A DNA stretch of 64,000 nt from Eunapius fragilis. Lineage: Eukaryota > Porifera > Demospongiae > Spongillida > Spongillidae. Positions within the stretch are counted from its first letter, which is position 1, and each line of letters opens with the position of its first letter. The notes under the pieces were generated by a model. The model had not been told where the DNA came from and ran no database searches. It was given only the letters and a program-made list of their open reading frames with translations. Shown in pieces: positions 13,120 to 24,700 of this stretch. The position numbers were made by a program, and so were the translations under genes. The stretch spans positions 7,890,720 to 7,954,719 of the forward strand of contig OY811972.1 of NCBI GenBank assembly GCA_963681505.1. The letters run 5' to 3'.

Positions 13120-13161
13120 CTCTGAAGGCTTCAGGTTATTCTGTTCAGTTAGGCCATCATC
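13120..13161 (-). CDS. Small linker exon DDGLTEQNNLKPSE (copy 1)
   Basis: A 14-codon exon with a good acceptor (cttcag) and donor (gtgagt), in phase 0. A near-identical exon lies at 14479-14520 (DDGQTKQNNLKPSE). The counterpart in copy 2 (about 26315-26337) keeps only its first half because a small inversion cut it. It probably links the ankyrin repeats to the NHR domain. Its phase does not fit NHR exon 1 directly, so another small exon must lie between. Confidence 0.5.
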
Positions 13162-13688
13162 CTGAAGTAGTACATGGGAATATTACATCATTGATGGTAT
13201 AGAACAACACATGCAACATTTGGTGCTCATGAAAACACTACAAATATGGTTTATTTCATACATGTACATGTACATTATGTGTATATGTATGTCTATTGAG
13301 AAACACAAGGATTTAATAGGATGTGATTTTACAATGGAAAAAAAATGTTTCTGACTACTACTCCGTTGGCATGATATTTGAACCTATTTGCGAAAAACCA
13401 TTCACATTACTTAAGAATGCCTAGTCCTAGGCGGGATATGATACACAGCTCAAGTGTATGGATAGTGGATGGATTGGTGAGATTTGCAACCTTCCATGAT
13501 GATCCTGGCATGCATGAGAGGCGCTCACATGTACATGTAACCGGCCAGTGAAATTCAGGCGAAATTTGAACCAGAGCGAAAAAATCACGATATATTCATG
13601 CAAAAATTGATGCTATCCAGATAATTTTAATTGAATCACACACCTACATCCCTAGCACATGAACCCTCATCATTACTAAATTGAGGCA

Positions 13689-14057
13689 TCATTGGAGGAA
13701 CCTCCAGGCTGCACACCACGTTTCGTGTGCTGAGACCGCAACGCCTCCATCCGGCTCGTCTAGGGAGATCGGCATCATCGGCTCGATTGATGCTCGGGAG
13801 GTAGACATCTTGGAACTCACCAAACCCTGCGTAGCCAGTTTTATAACGTAGTAGTTGACATGCTGCCTCTCGACTAGCCAGTGCTGCGCTGCTAATCCGG
13901 GTGACTCAAATCGTCCTTCAAGGTACTCGTAGGCTGCCTTCAAAGCAGCGTATCCAGGAGAATATTTAGGTATCACGTAAGACATGATGGCTCCCCCACC
14001 CCGTGGGCTCCTTCTAGACCCCTCTGCAGCTGCCCCCTCTCCGCCGTTACCCTCCAT
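13689..14057 (-). CDS. GC-rich ORF of unknown function, possible first exon
   Basis: ATG at 14057 opens a 122-codon frame: MEGNGGEGAAAEG, then SYVIPKYSPGYAALKAAYEY, LEGRFESPGLAAQHW and VNYYVIKLATQGLVSSK, with a stop at 13689. GC content is clearly higher than in the flanks. It lies upstream, on the same strand, of the linker and NHR exons of copy 1, so it could be the N-terminal exon of that gene with a donor before the stop. I could not fix a donor whose phase fits. A longer in-frame start at 14159 exists but is AT-rich and 5'UTR-like. I do not recognise the family. Confidence 0.4.
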   Translation of the reverse strand: MEGNGGEGAAAEGSRRSPRGGGAIMSYVIPKYSPGYAALKAAYEYLEGRFESPGLAAQHWLVERQHVNYYVIKLATQGLVSSKMSTSRASIEPMMPISLDEPDGGVAVSAHETWCAAWRFLQ

Positions 14058-14478
14058 GACGCCGCGTTTTTCGGCTAGGAAGACTAATTTAACAATTAAA
14101 TAAGAACTTTTTGGGCGCCAATCCTTTGTTTTATGCGCATGTGTTTCCCATGTGGCCAATTACTTATAGTCTTGGGATCCGTTAATCTATTACCTACATA
14201 CAGAAAAAAGTCCGATGGCCAAATCTCGTTCCTATCCCGAGATATGATCTTGTTTTTTCGGAAGCGGTTCAAATTAACTCCGCGCGGTTCAAATATCATT
14301 ACCACAGAGTACTTTTTAATATCAATATTTTATGGCAAAATACAAACATAAAACTTATACACTGTACTAAAATTCAAGGGCCATAGAAACCAAAGCATGA
14401 GCCTACTATTTGCCTCATTAATACATGTACATGTAACATACATGTACAGCTATTTACCTCAGATCACAGCCTACTCAC

Positions 14479-14520
14479 CTCTGAAGGCTTCAAGTTATTC
14501 TGTTTAGTTTGACCATCATC
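14479..14520 (-). CDS. Second copy of the DDG linker exon
   Basis: This 42-nt exon encodes DDGQTKQNNLKPSE with donor gtgagt and a cag acceptor. It is a near copy of 13120-13161, duplicated together with some flank (catcctgatgggaatatgta). It may be an alternative or orphan exon. Confidence 0.45.
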
Positions 14521-14875
14521 CTGATGGGAATATGTATATCACTGATGGTATACAACAACACATGCAACATTTAATTTTAAAATCATTGAGTTATTGTTAT
14601 TGAATAATTACAACAATAATACATGAAAGGAATAAATGCACATTTATTATTATATACACTAAAGTAAGTCCTTCAACAGTCATGTTAAAGTAGATCATTA
14701 TTATTTTACATGTACATGTACATATAAGCACCAGTATATGAAAATAAACATAGATATCATGGCTTCAGCTCTGCATAACACCAATACAAGCATACACACA
14801 AACAAGGCGAGGCTTCGTGTATACATGTACATGTACATACAATGTACATGCATGTACATGCACACCTTATCTAAC

Positions 14876-14955
14876 CTTGCTCCCATGAATCTTCAGTACA
14901 TCAATTATTTCCTTGTGACCCTTCTTCACTGCTATGTCCAGGGGTGTTGATGCAA
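14876..14955 (-). pseudogene. Ankyrin-repeat exon remnant (copy 1)
   Basis: On the minus strand it reads STPLDIAVKKGHKEIIDVLK then IHGSK, ending at donor gttaga. It is homologous to the copy 2 exon 27077-27157. The acceptor found in copy 2 (cttcag before GATGGG) is replaced by unrelated sequence, so this exon is probably not spliceable. Confidence 0.65.
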
Positions 14956-14956
14956 A

Positions 14957-16640
14957 TACGAAAATGCACATGTACATGAGTGATATACATGTATGCATGT
15001 CATCTGTCATGTGTGAATGGATCATCAATAGTTGTACACATTTCATACATGACCATTAACACATTATTGAGTTAGTAGACCATAAATTAATTTAGTGGGT
15101 CAATATGGGAAATCTCTGAGCAATCTTTATCATTTTATATGCCCGGCAGTTTTGAAGAGCTTATTTTCTTTGAGGGAAAACATCTCATTGATCATGCTTT
15201 GCGGTATGCCAGTACCGCTCAAGTTCATACTGGTGTTGCAAAGGACATGCATGTTCGAGTGTATTACGTACGAGTGAGATACTTCTACTTGCAATAATGA
15301 TAAAACGGCACGAGCAAACAAGATAGAAATAAACACATAAGTGGCTTTGCGAGTAATTTATGTAGTGGTGTTTTAATTGACTGACGTAATGTGTTGTCAC
15401 GTGACTAGCTGGACTAAAGTTAATTTGAGAAGTCCCTGTGTACTGAGTAACTGTATTTGCTGAAACCCTAAGGCAGCGCCCTCGCAAACGCCTACTACTA
15501 CAATTTAGATGCCCTTGAACAATGTGTGCCAGTGTAAATTTAAGATACTGTTCATTTCAGTCACATGCACTGTTAATTATTGGGTGCAATAAAATTGCTG
15601 AACATTTATAAAAGGCTAAACAAAATTAACTATTGGCCAATTGGCCTAACAAGTTCCATTTCATAAATTATGCTCTTAGTAACAGTTTGAAAATGTAATA
15701 ATATTTAGGTACATGTACAGTATGTGCATGTGTATGTGTAGAGTGGATTGTACAGATATAATGAGTTCATAAGGCTGAACAATAAAATGTTAAAACCATG
15801 ACATGAACAAGTGATACATGTATAATAAACACATAGCAGCTACACTGAGTGACAAGAACGACAAGGGTCTTAGAATCAAAAGTATCATGGGAGTTGAGAG
15901 ATTGTATACTAGTAAGGCCACCTTGAAATGGCATGTTGATTACAAGATCTATGTATAATACACGGCAAAAAACACAATGGAATCATAATAATTAAATTGA
16001 CTGAACCATTCAAACTTTATGTACATAGAAAATATTGCCAATATGTTAAAGAAACGATACATTCATGTACATGTGGCATAAAATAAGAGGTCACTAGTGT
16101 CCACTTTGGGATAAAAACCACCAAGAAGGCACATGGTAATGTAACTGTAAATGCTATTACATTAGTTTACAATTAGCACTATGTCATTAATGTGCAATGT
16201 TAAGCTTCTAGCATAAATACTTTTTTACTGTTCATTCATGTCACTTCAGTCTTATAATGACAGATTAACCGCATGCCTACATGTACATGTAGGTGAAAAA
16301 TTTGATTTTAACCTACATGTAGGCTTATTACTACTGGCCATTAGCATCACTGCTAGGAGATGATAATTGATTGTAATTTCCGTTTGGATCTTGTTAGTCA
16401 TATAACAACACGTATAAGCAAGCTGGATGGCGAAAGGTATAAAATCAGAGCAAAAATTACATGTTCTATGATGTTTGTTTGCAGCAAGATGTGGTGTTGT
16501 ACAAGGGTCAAATGAACAGGAAGGACTTGTGCACCATTGTTGGGTTGTGTTCAAAAATTGTGTTCAGGGTGAGCTGGGCTTGGTGGCACATATTAGTGAT
16601 GTTATGTAGGGCTACTTATGGTGCATCAATTATTGCTCCA
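14957..16640. other. Non-coding stretch
   Basis: No convincing exon. Part of it (16080-16160, around GGCACATGGTAATGTAACT) belongs to the repeat that precedes several ankyrin exons (39700, 47255, 47755). 16273-16324 contains an inverted repeat GCCTACATGTA...TACATGTAGGC. Confidence 0.4.
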
Positions 16641-16655
16641 TGAACAGTTCAAAAA

Positions 16656-16886
16656 ATGGACTTGGAAGCAACATTTGCTGCTGGAACATTACAGCTAGAG
16701 AAAGAAAATCAACGGTGTCATTGGCACAGCCTGTATGCCTTGCAGAGGACTACATGTAGCAGGTTTGTCAGCCTAGTGAAAGCAGCACACAAGCAATTTC
16801 CAAAAGCGAGAGCACCAGTGATAAGGAACATGGAGACCTCTGTGTTATGCGAACAACTGTTGAAGGATGTCTGTATATGGCAGTAG
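16656..16886 (+). CDS. Unidentified short ORF
   Basis: This 76-codon frame starts MDLEATFAAGTLQLEKENQ and has a basic middle (VSLVKAAHKQFPKARAPVI). Its composition looks protein-like, but I recognise no family. It sits in sequence that interrupts the ankyrin-associated repeat, so a decayed mobile element is a reasonable guess. No splice context was established. Confidence 0.25.
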   Translation: MDLEATFAAGTLQLEKENQRCHWHSLYALQRTTCSRFVSLVKAAHKQFPKARAPVIRNMETSVLCEQLLKDVCIWQ

Positions 16887-17455
16887 TATGGTATGACAGG
16901 AAAATGAGCTAGTACATGTACAAGCCAAACCACAGATACTGCAAATCCTGCTTACAAGAAGCCCTATCTGCAGCAAATAGAACAGATGCATCATCATTTG
17001 TTGTGTACTAAAAGGAGGTGGAGGGACCTGCTGTTGACCTGCTGTTGTAGAACAGTACTTTGTTTGGGCACATGCAATAGATGTCAATGTTGCTCGGTGA
17101 CAGCGATGCTTGGAGCTCAAGCAGCATTGACACACATATGTCATTGACACACATATGTTGTGGCACCGTAACTCTGCCACTAATACTGAAACAGATAGAT
17201 GCTTTTCTTGGCATTCCAGTACTTTCATCCAAAAGGCTCAGGGTGAAATCATACCAGTTTGCAAGTGGATAAAATGATGCTTTAATTACTCGTCATGTGG
17301 ACAACATCACACTTCGAAACATCATGTAGTTGTTATACAATTTGTGCCTGAAGTGTAAATACACTGCAGTGTGTGTAGTCCATACCTCAAATTTTTGAGT
17401 TACAAAGTATGCTTGTTTATGTTTGTATTGTGTAGTCCATTAAAACTTCTCAAAC

Positions 17456-17524
17456 CGCTTACCCTAACCCTAACCCTAACCCTAACCTTAACCCTATAGG
17501 ACCCTAACCCTAACCCTAACCCTT
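17456..17524. repeat. Interstitial telomere-type repeat (CCCTAA)n
   Basis: Two runs of ccctaa units are separated by a degenerate ccttaaccctatagga. Both sides carry the same motif: AACTTCTCAAACCG at about 17444-17457 and AATTTCTCAAACCG at about 17528-17541. The telomere array is thus bracketed by a short direct duplication of its flank. Confidence 0.85.
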
Positions 17525-17547
17525 TAAAATTTCTCAAACCGTTTACA

Positions 17548-18110
17548 TTTTTGCACTTCCGTGCGCATGCCTACATGTAGTCGGCTAACTTACCCATTGT
17601 CAATGAAATTGTTATACAACAAACAAATTGCCAGGGTCCTTAAGATGCAGTATATTTGATTGTCACAGAAAAAAGAAGTCTGATGTGTTTCCTACTTAAT
17701 GTATTGTACATGTGCACCACTATGGCAGTTCCTATTCTTACCCATCAACTACTGCAATATGCATCACACGAATAGTCATAAGAATGAATAAATTAAAGCT
17801 CTATCTCCACTGCTATACATGTACATAATTTTGACACTTTTTCAAATCCAAACATACAGGTACGAGTCAAGTCCTATGTGTAAGACAACTTTAAGACTTG
17901 TATAAAATAAATGAAGAGACATCAAATGCATATGCAGTACTTGATGTGTCTCAAACATGGCTGGTAATAACCATCAACCAGTAAAATGTACATGTACAAG
18001 TGTGATGGAACATTCAAATACTGCATGCCACTGGTAGAATGTTTATTTGTACATGTACCTACAGCGTAGCACATATATCCCTTTATCCACTTTACAACAG
18101 ATGAATTAGA
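17548..18110. other. Non-coding stretch
   Basis: No gene is seen. The right end (18060-18120) belongs to the repeated sequence preceding ankyrin exons (tatccactttacaac, gaattagaacatcac). Confidence 0.4.
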
Positions 18111-18118
18111 ACATCACT

Positions 18119-18184
18119 TACATCAGATCTTGCTATATTCACTCCAGCACCAGCTCCCAACAAGGTCTGTACTACATCATGATC
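18119..18184 (-). pseudogene. Truncated ankyrin-repeat exon
   Basis: The minus strand keeps the 3' part of the standard 102-nt ankyrin exon (VVQTLLGAGAGVNIARSD, then gtaagt). At about 18184 homology stops and unrelated sequence follows, so the 5' half and acceptor are missing. Confidence 0.7.
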
Positions 18185-18487
18185 TTAGTCAGTAGGTAAT
18201 CTGGTAGAGCACATGTGACATTATAAATCCTGGTAGGTGATTCCAATACATTGGCACCATAGTTACATGCCACAGACCACACTTTTGCCCATGGTGTACA
18301 AAACATCATTATATGTAAATACATGTACATCACAATACACTATCATATATACATGTCATAAATGTCTACTTATAAACTAGAAATGCACCTATATACAGTC
18401 TCAGCTAGAACACCATGTCATACAGCACACCAACATTACACAAGATAGACCCATGTTACTAACACACTATTGCTACCTGTAAATATG

Positions 18488-18768
18488 CTATGGTACAGGA
18501 GTACACAATGTCTTTGTCTTTAATTGTTCAGCCAGGACCACATGGTCACAGGATGAGAGGGCATCAATCAGCTTCTTCCAGGAGCATGACGTGTCTGATT
18601 CCAACCAGAACTGAATAAGATGGCGTCGGCAATCTGCAACTTGTCCACGATTATTAATATCAATTTCTTCTATCTTTGTAAGACTAATATTTAGTTGGAT
18701 TCCCAGTGACTTCCAATCCACCACATCTTTAAGAGCACTGAGTATATTTTTATGAGTAAAAGTGGAAT
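18488..18768 (-). CDS. Death-domain terminal exon, copy 2
   Basis: Acceptor cttcag precedes 18768 and the stop TAG is at 18488-18490. The exon begins with two bases completing a phase-1 codon, exactly what the GTPase exon (end 20768) leaves. The frame STFTHKNILSALKDVVDWKS, LGIQLNISLTKIEEIDINN, CRRHLIQFWLESD, SWKKLIDALSS has the Death-domain helix pattern with the typical W...LIDAL motif. It forms the C-terminus of the fusion protein. The intron before it holds the large minisatellite. Confidence 0.8.
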
Positions 18769-21700
18769 CTGAAGAGAAGAACATACAGTCATGGACCATG
18801 AATATGACTTCCCTCTTCCCCAATCCAAACGTTGTGCTCAGGATGACAAACAAGTCTTCTCCCCTTCCCATAAACACGATACACAACAAGTGGCCCCCTA
18901 TACCCACAAGTGGCCCCCTATACACAACATGTGGCCCCGGGGCTATACACAACATGCGGCCCCCTATACACAACATGTGGCCCCGGGGCATTACACAACA
19001 TGCGGCCCCCTATACACAACATGTGGCCCCGGGGCATTACACAACATGCGGCCCCCTATACACAACATGTGGCCCCCTATACACAACATGTGGCCCCCTA
19101 TACACAACATGTGGCCCTCTACACACAACATGTGGCCCCCTATACACTACATGTGGCCCCCTATCCACAACAAGTGGCCCCCTATACACAACATGTGGCC
19201 CTCTATACACAACATGCGGCCCCCTATACACTACATGTGGCCCCCTATACCCACATGTGGCCCCCTATACACAACATGTGGCCCCGGGGCTATACACAAC
19301 ATGCGGCCCCCTATACACAACATGTGGCCCCGGGGCATTACACAACAAGTGGCCCCCTATACACAACATGTGGTCCCCTATACACAACATGTGGCCCCCT
19401 ATACACTACATGTGGCCCCCTATACACTACACTGTACATGTGGCCCTCTATACACAACATGTGGCCCCCTATACACTACATGTGGCCCCCTATACACAAC
19501 AAGTGGCCCCCTATACACAACATGTGGCCCTCTATACACAACATGCGGCCCCCTATACACAACATGTGGCCCCTATACACAACATGTGGCCCCCTATACA
19601 CAACATGTGGCCCCTATACACTACATGTGGCCCCCTATACACTACATGTGGCCCCCTATACACTACATGTGGTCCCCTATACACAACAAGTGGCCCTCTA
19701 TACACAACATGTGGCCCCCTATACACAACATGTGGCCCCCTATACACAACAAGTGGCCCTCTATACACAACATGCGGCCCCCTATACACAACATGTGGCC
19801 CCTATACACTACATGTGGCCCCCTATACACAACATGTGGCCCCTATACACAACATGTGGCCCCCTATACACAACATGTGGCCCCCTATACACAACATGTG
19901 GCCCCCTATACACAACATGTGGCCCCCTATACACAACATGTGGCCCCCTATACACAACATGTGGCCCCTCAATACACAACATGTGGCCCCCTATACACAA
20001 CATGTGGCCCCCTATACACAACATGTGGCCCCCTATACACAACATGTGGCCCCCTATACACAACATGTGGCCCCCTATACACAACATGTGGCCCCTTATA
20101 CACAACATGTGGCCCTCTATACACAACATGTGGCCCCCCATACACAACAAGTGGCCCCCTATACACAACATGTGGCCCCCTATACACAACATGTGGCCCC
20201 CTATACACAACATGTGGTCCCCTATACACAACATGTGGTCCCCTATACACAACATGTGGCCCCCTATACACAACATGTGGCCCCCTATACACAACATGTG
20301 GCCCCCTATACACAACATGTGGCCCCCTATACACAACATGTGGCCCCTCAATACACAACATGTGGCCCCCTATACACTACATGTGGCCCCCTATACACAA
20401 CATGTGGCCCCCTATACACTACATGTGGCCCCCTATACACAACATGTGGCCCCCTATACACAACATGTGGCCCCTTATACACAACATGTGGCCCCCTATA
20501 CACAACATGTGGCCCCTTATACACAACATGTGGCCCCCTATACACAACATGTGGTCCCCTATACACAACATGTGGCCCCCTATACACAACATGTGGCCCC
20601 CTATACACAACATGTGGCCCCTACATGAGGCCCCCTATACACAACATGTGGTCCCCTATACACAACATGTGGCCCCCTATACACAACATGTGGTCCCCTA
20701 TACACAACATGTGGTCCCCTACTAGTTTTGTAGCAGGTTACACTTTACAAAGAAAATGAGAACATACCTGGTGTTCCTTCCTTTCCAAGCCAATCGGTGT
20801 GGCCATTGGTTAAAGTCATGTCACAAGAACAACGTGTACAGGATGCTCGGGTTGGGTCTTCATCATAAGGAATAGCTGCACTTTTACAAGAATTACATGT
20901 AATGGAGCATATAAAACCATCTTTTAGTTCCTTCCCACCACTGTATTTGATAATATTGGCACATTCCATAACACCCATATGGATAAGCTTTCTAATTTTA
21001 GGGCATACTGTTGTGCGAACCCCATCATTAAGATGTACCTCTATGTAGGACACTGAATCAATGATGGTGAACCTAGCAGGATACTTCCTGCACTTAAAAG
21101 AAACACAATTCCTATAAAGACAGGCTGGGACTTTGTTATTTTCAACTAATATACACTCCTTGTGTTGTAAGAAAGCTACCAAGAAACTGAATAATCCATG
21201 TGGTGCAAATTCATTAGGAAAACAGACCAGGAGAGGATCTGGTCCTTGGTGGAAACTGATCTTGTCAAGATTCAAAGGATCTAAAAGTGCTGGCATTAAG
21301 TAACCATTAACATTTTCTAAGGGAACCATGATAAAGAGATGGCACATCAATTCTGTGAAATGCCTAACTGTAAAAACACCATCAATGAAATGTTTTTGAA
21401 AATTCTGATGAGAGAGAAATTCATTACGGACGATAGCGTGATCCCTGAAGTTAACACACCAATCATTTTCTGTGCCTTCACTAGTGAATGATTCTGGCAC
21501 ATCACAGCCTGCCAGCTCATGTTTGCACTGGACTAGGGCTGTGATCATCTTCAGGATGACCTGAGGATCAGAGAACACCACCTCCCTAAGACCTGGTACT
21601 TCATGGTACCAAAGGAATAGGTTATACTTGACCATATGGAGGAGAGCTGCCTCCAAGCCTTTCTCATCCATATCTAACCTTTGAGCCTGCTGTAAACACT

Positions 21701-24700
21701 TCTTCAGACTCAAAACACCTTGTGGAGCAGATGCCCTTATCTGCATCTCCAGAACAAACCACTTTAATGGCAGAAGACGGTGATTGCCCTTACTGCACTT
21801 AGCTACAATTGATCGACGTAATTTATGGGCAACCTCTTCATCTACTTTCTCAGGAGTTTTACTATTGACATCCCAAATTGCTTCAACTCCCGTCTTGTGG
21901 ATAAGAAATTCTGAATTTGCCACACGCTTAATGATTTCTTCTTTCTCTATCTTGGTCTCTGAGCACTTTTGTTCCTCATCTCTGTGTGTACCCATAACAA
22001 ACAGGTAAGGATGGGAACCCCTGGTGTTAGTTGCAAATGCTCTCATACACTGCTCTAGCACCTGCTTGTGGGAGGATGGAGATGTGTATGGTTTGCCTAC
22101 TGGCTGACTGTTCTGCCCGTAGAAATAGATCTCTGGGCAGTGGTCTAAGCTCTCTGAAAGGTTTACTGCAAAGAGAATTGCCGACACATCTTGGATAAAG
22201 GCAGGTAAGATATCAAGGAACTGGGGCTGACCACCACTGTCGATGAACTGGACCAAGGTCACTTTAAAATGCAATACATTCTTATCTATAGCTTTTTTGA
22301 ATGCCTCAATAAATCGACTACTAATTACACCAGCAGCTGGGTTATCATTGAACCTATCCTCCATAGGGAGGTCTGAAGATATCTTTTGGTGCTCAATAGA
22401 TGGAGGTAATACAGGCTCAATAGATGAAGGTGATGGGACCTTGACATCTACATGTAGCTTTGATAATGGGTCAGCCAACCTTGATGGTTGCTGATGTGCA
22501 GCTGGACGAGGAGAAGCCTGAGTTGCTATGGAAACTGATGCTGAAATAGGGGAAGGCTCATTCTGGTAGGCATTTATAAGAACCTGCATTAGCTTGGATT
22601 CATCCAAAACCTCCCAGTTACCAGTATCTTTCTCGTCCACCCCTGCTAGAATAGACTTGACAGAGCCCACAAATGCATGCACTGGATTATCAGCTATTCC
22701 TGTACTAACACGACCGGTGTGTTTATCTGTGTTCTCTGACAGAAGGAGCCACTTGAGGTGTGTCTTCCCCACACCTGCTATCCCAAGCACCAGGCATTTG
22801 ATAATCGATATATTTACTGAACCTTCCTTCATAGCTTCTTCATACAATTTTGTTGCATCTATAAAAATGGGGAAGTTAAGTACATGCAGATTTCAAAATG
22901 ACACCCAACATTCTTGATGAAGTAAAAATATGGATATCAATAAGACCTGGGCAACACATATACCACATGTAAAACCAGTTGTCTCCTTTCTATTAATGCC
23001 CCACCGCCCAACACATGATCATTTGTTGTAGTAATGCAACAAAAAAGTAGTGGTGCTACGACATAATTTAGAAAAGCCTCCACCTGAAAGATGCATCAGT
23101 GGGTTGTGATGATACATGTATATGTACCACTTGTTGAGGGGTGCACATCGACTTCTTACACTCTGCTCAATGGCACAAACCCTCCCTTCAACATGCTGTG
23201 CTTAGACCATATTAAGAACAGCTAACGATACAATAACTGAAACAATGGTACATACACAAACACATAAATTATAGCAGTAAAACAGGTTAGACAAGTTAGT
23301 TACATGTTTGGTGCAGTTAGCTTTGGCCATTCATAAATATTACATATCACCACAAATGCAAAACTCCTCTCCTAACTACCGTGCGTTTCACTTTATCCTA
23401 ACATCATTTGGGACACTGTCCAGCAAAATCACCCCTTGACCAGAGCCTTGGACTGCATTACCATAGTAATGAAGAGGTATAATGGATAGCGATAACTAGG
23501 GAACAATTTTTAAAAATGTTGCCACTCCTTTGGCACTGCAGTATCTTACAGCCCTTAAACCACTGTAAGTGTATTTTTATCTCTTAGAAAATGGTTTTGG
23601 GTAACCATTTTTGTACAAAGTGTTCAATGTTATTATTATTGACACAAAAAGGGCAAATGGGACAGAGTCCAGCAAAATCACTCTTCTGGATAGTTTACGT
23701 TATCAAATTTTTTCATTTTCCGTGAAGTCTAAAGAGCATTTATCAAATGGTCCTTACGCATCCTAAATTTGACTATCCATCATAAAGTTATTAGGCACTG
23801 AATTTATAATTAGCCATACATTTCAATGCGAGCGTTACTTTTCTTTTGCTTGTCCAGGAAAATTTGATATAAAGTATCATAAAACTGAGAAGTACATACA
23901 GGTTTCTTTACATGTACATGCATGCAGTTAACTGTTAATTAATAGTATCTCTCCTAATGTCTCATGCTGTCCTGGAGCAGGTCAATATATGGCCCATCAT
24001 CATGTTATACACAATAGAACATTCAGACTCTTAAGTCGAATTTTGATGCCAACAATTCATACACCGCTTAGTTATTGACTAGATCCACCAGCACATTACT
24101 TCATGCTACTGCAATGTCTTAAGCACATTCTCATCATTAATCCTGATGGTCTGACATATTTAGAGTCAGCTGAGTCACTTCTCAATGCAATTAGGATATG
24201 CAAAACCAACAAGAAGTGTTTGCTACATGTACATGTACATGTACAAGTAACAGGACTACAGTGTACATATACATAAAACTAAGCTCCAATGCAATACACA
24301 GGTCTAAACAACAAATGACATGGACAGCTTACCAGCAAGCTGCTTTCTCTGCTGATCAAGAGCACTTTTATCAGCCATGACATGAAGGGGACTTCCCCCA
24401 CTCCAAGGTGTCAGTGGTTTTAGGGATACCTTCACACACTGACCATACAGGTCCACCAAACCATACACACCCGTGGGGACAGTGCAGGGAAGTGTGACCA
24501 TGTGGGCACCATTAATGAAGAGGTGCAAGGTACCAGAGTTTGTGTACAGCAGTCCAACTGTGTCCCCAACCTTTAGGTCATGGAAATTGATTTCATCAGG
24601 CAGTTGATCCACTTCCTGGCGATATTAATACATATGTAAGTGTTGGCATGAGGTGCATGTATTTATATGAACCAGTTCATTTGTACAATTGATATACATC

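Larger units (their letters stand above)
6178..13161 (-). pseudogene. ANK-NHR-Roco-Death gene, copy 1 (degenerate gene model)
   Basis: Exons on the minus strand in order: linker 13161-13120; NHR 12626-12491, 12060-11884 and 11414-11132; GTPase 9617-7535; linker 7191-7114; Death 6449-6178. NHR exon 3 ends in phase 1 and the GTPase exon starts with two bases completing that codon, so the NHR-GTPase fusion follows from splice phase. Lesions: an in-frame TAG at 11370-11372, the 4-nt frameshift in the GTPase exon, a GT-to-AT donor change at the end of that exon, and loss of the acceptor of the nearest ankyrin exon (14876-14955). Between 13120 and 12626 a short extra exon (ending 12883, donor gtaagg, residues NLDKR) is likely, but its start is unresolved. 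Confidence 0.7.

Noticed and set aside
18879-20720. CRISPR-like regular repeat array
   Set aside because: Units are contiguous with no unique spacers, and the DNA is eukaryotic; it is a minisatellite.
18762-20759. Plus-strand ORFs of 572-665 codons and several minus-strand ORFs over the 21-bp array
   Set aside because: They are consequences of a stop-free 21-bp tandem repeat in an intron; frames slip wherever a unit loses a base.
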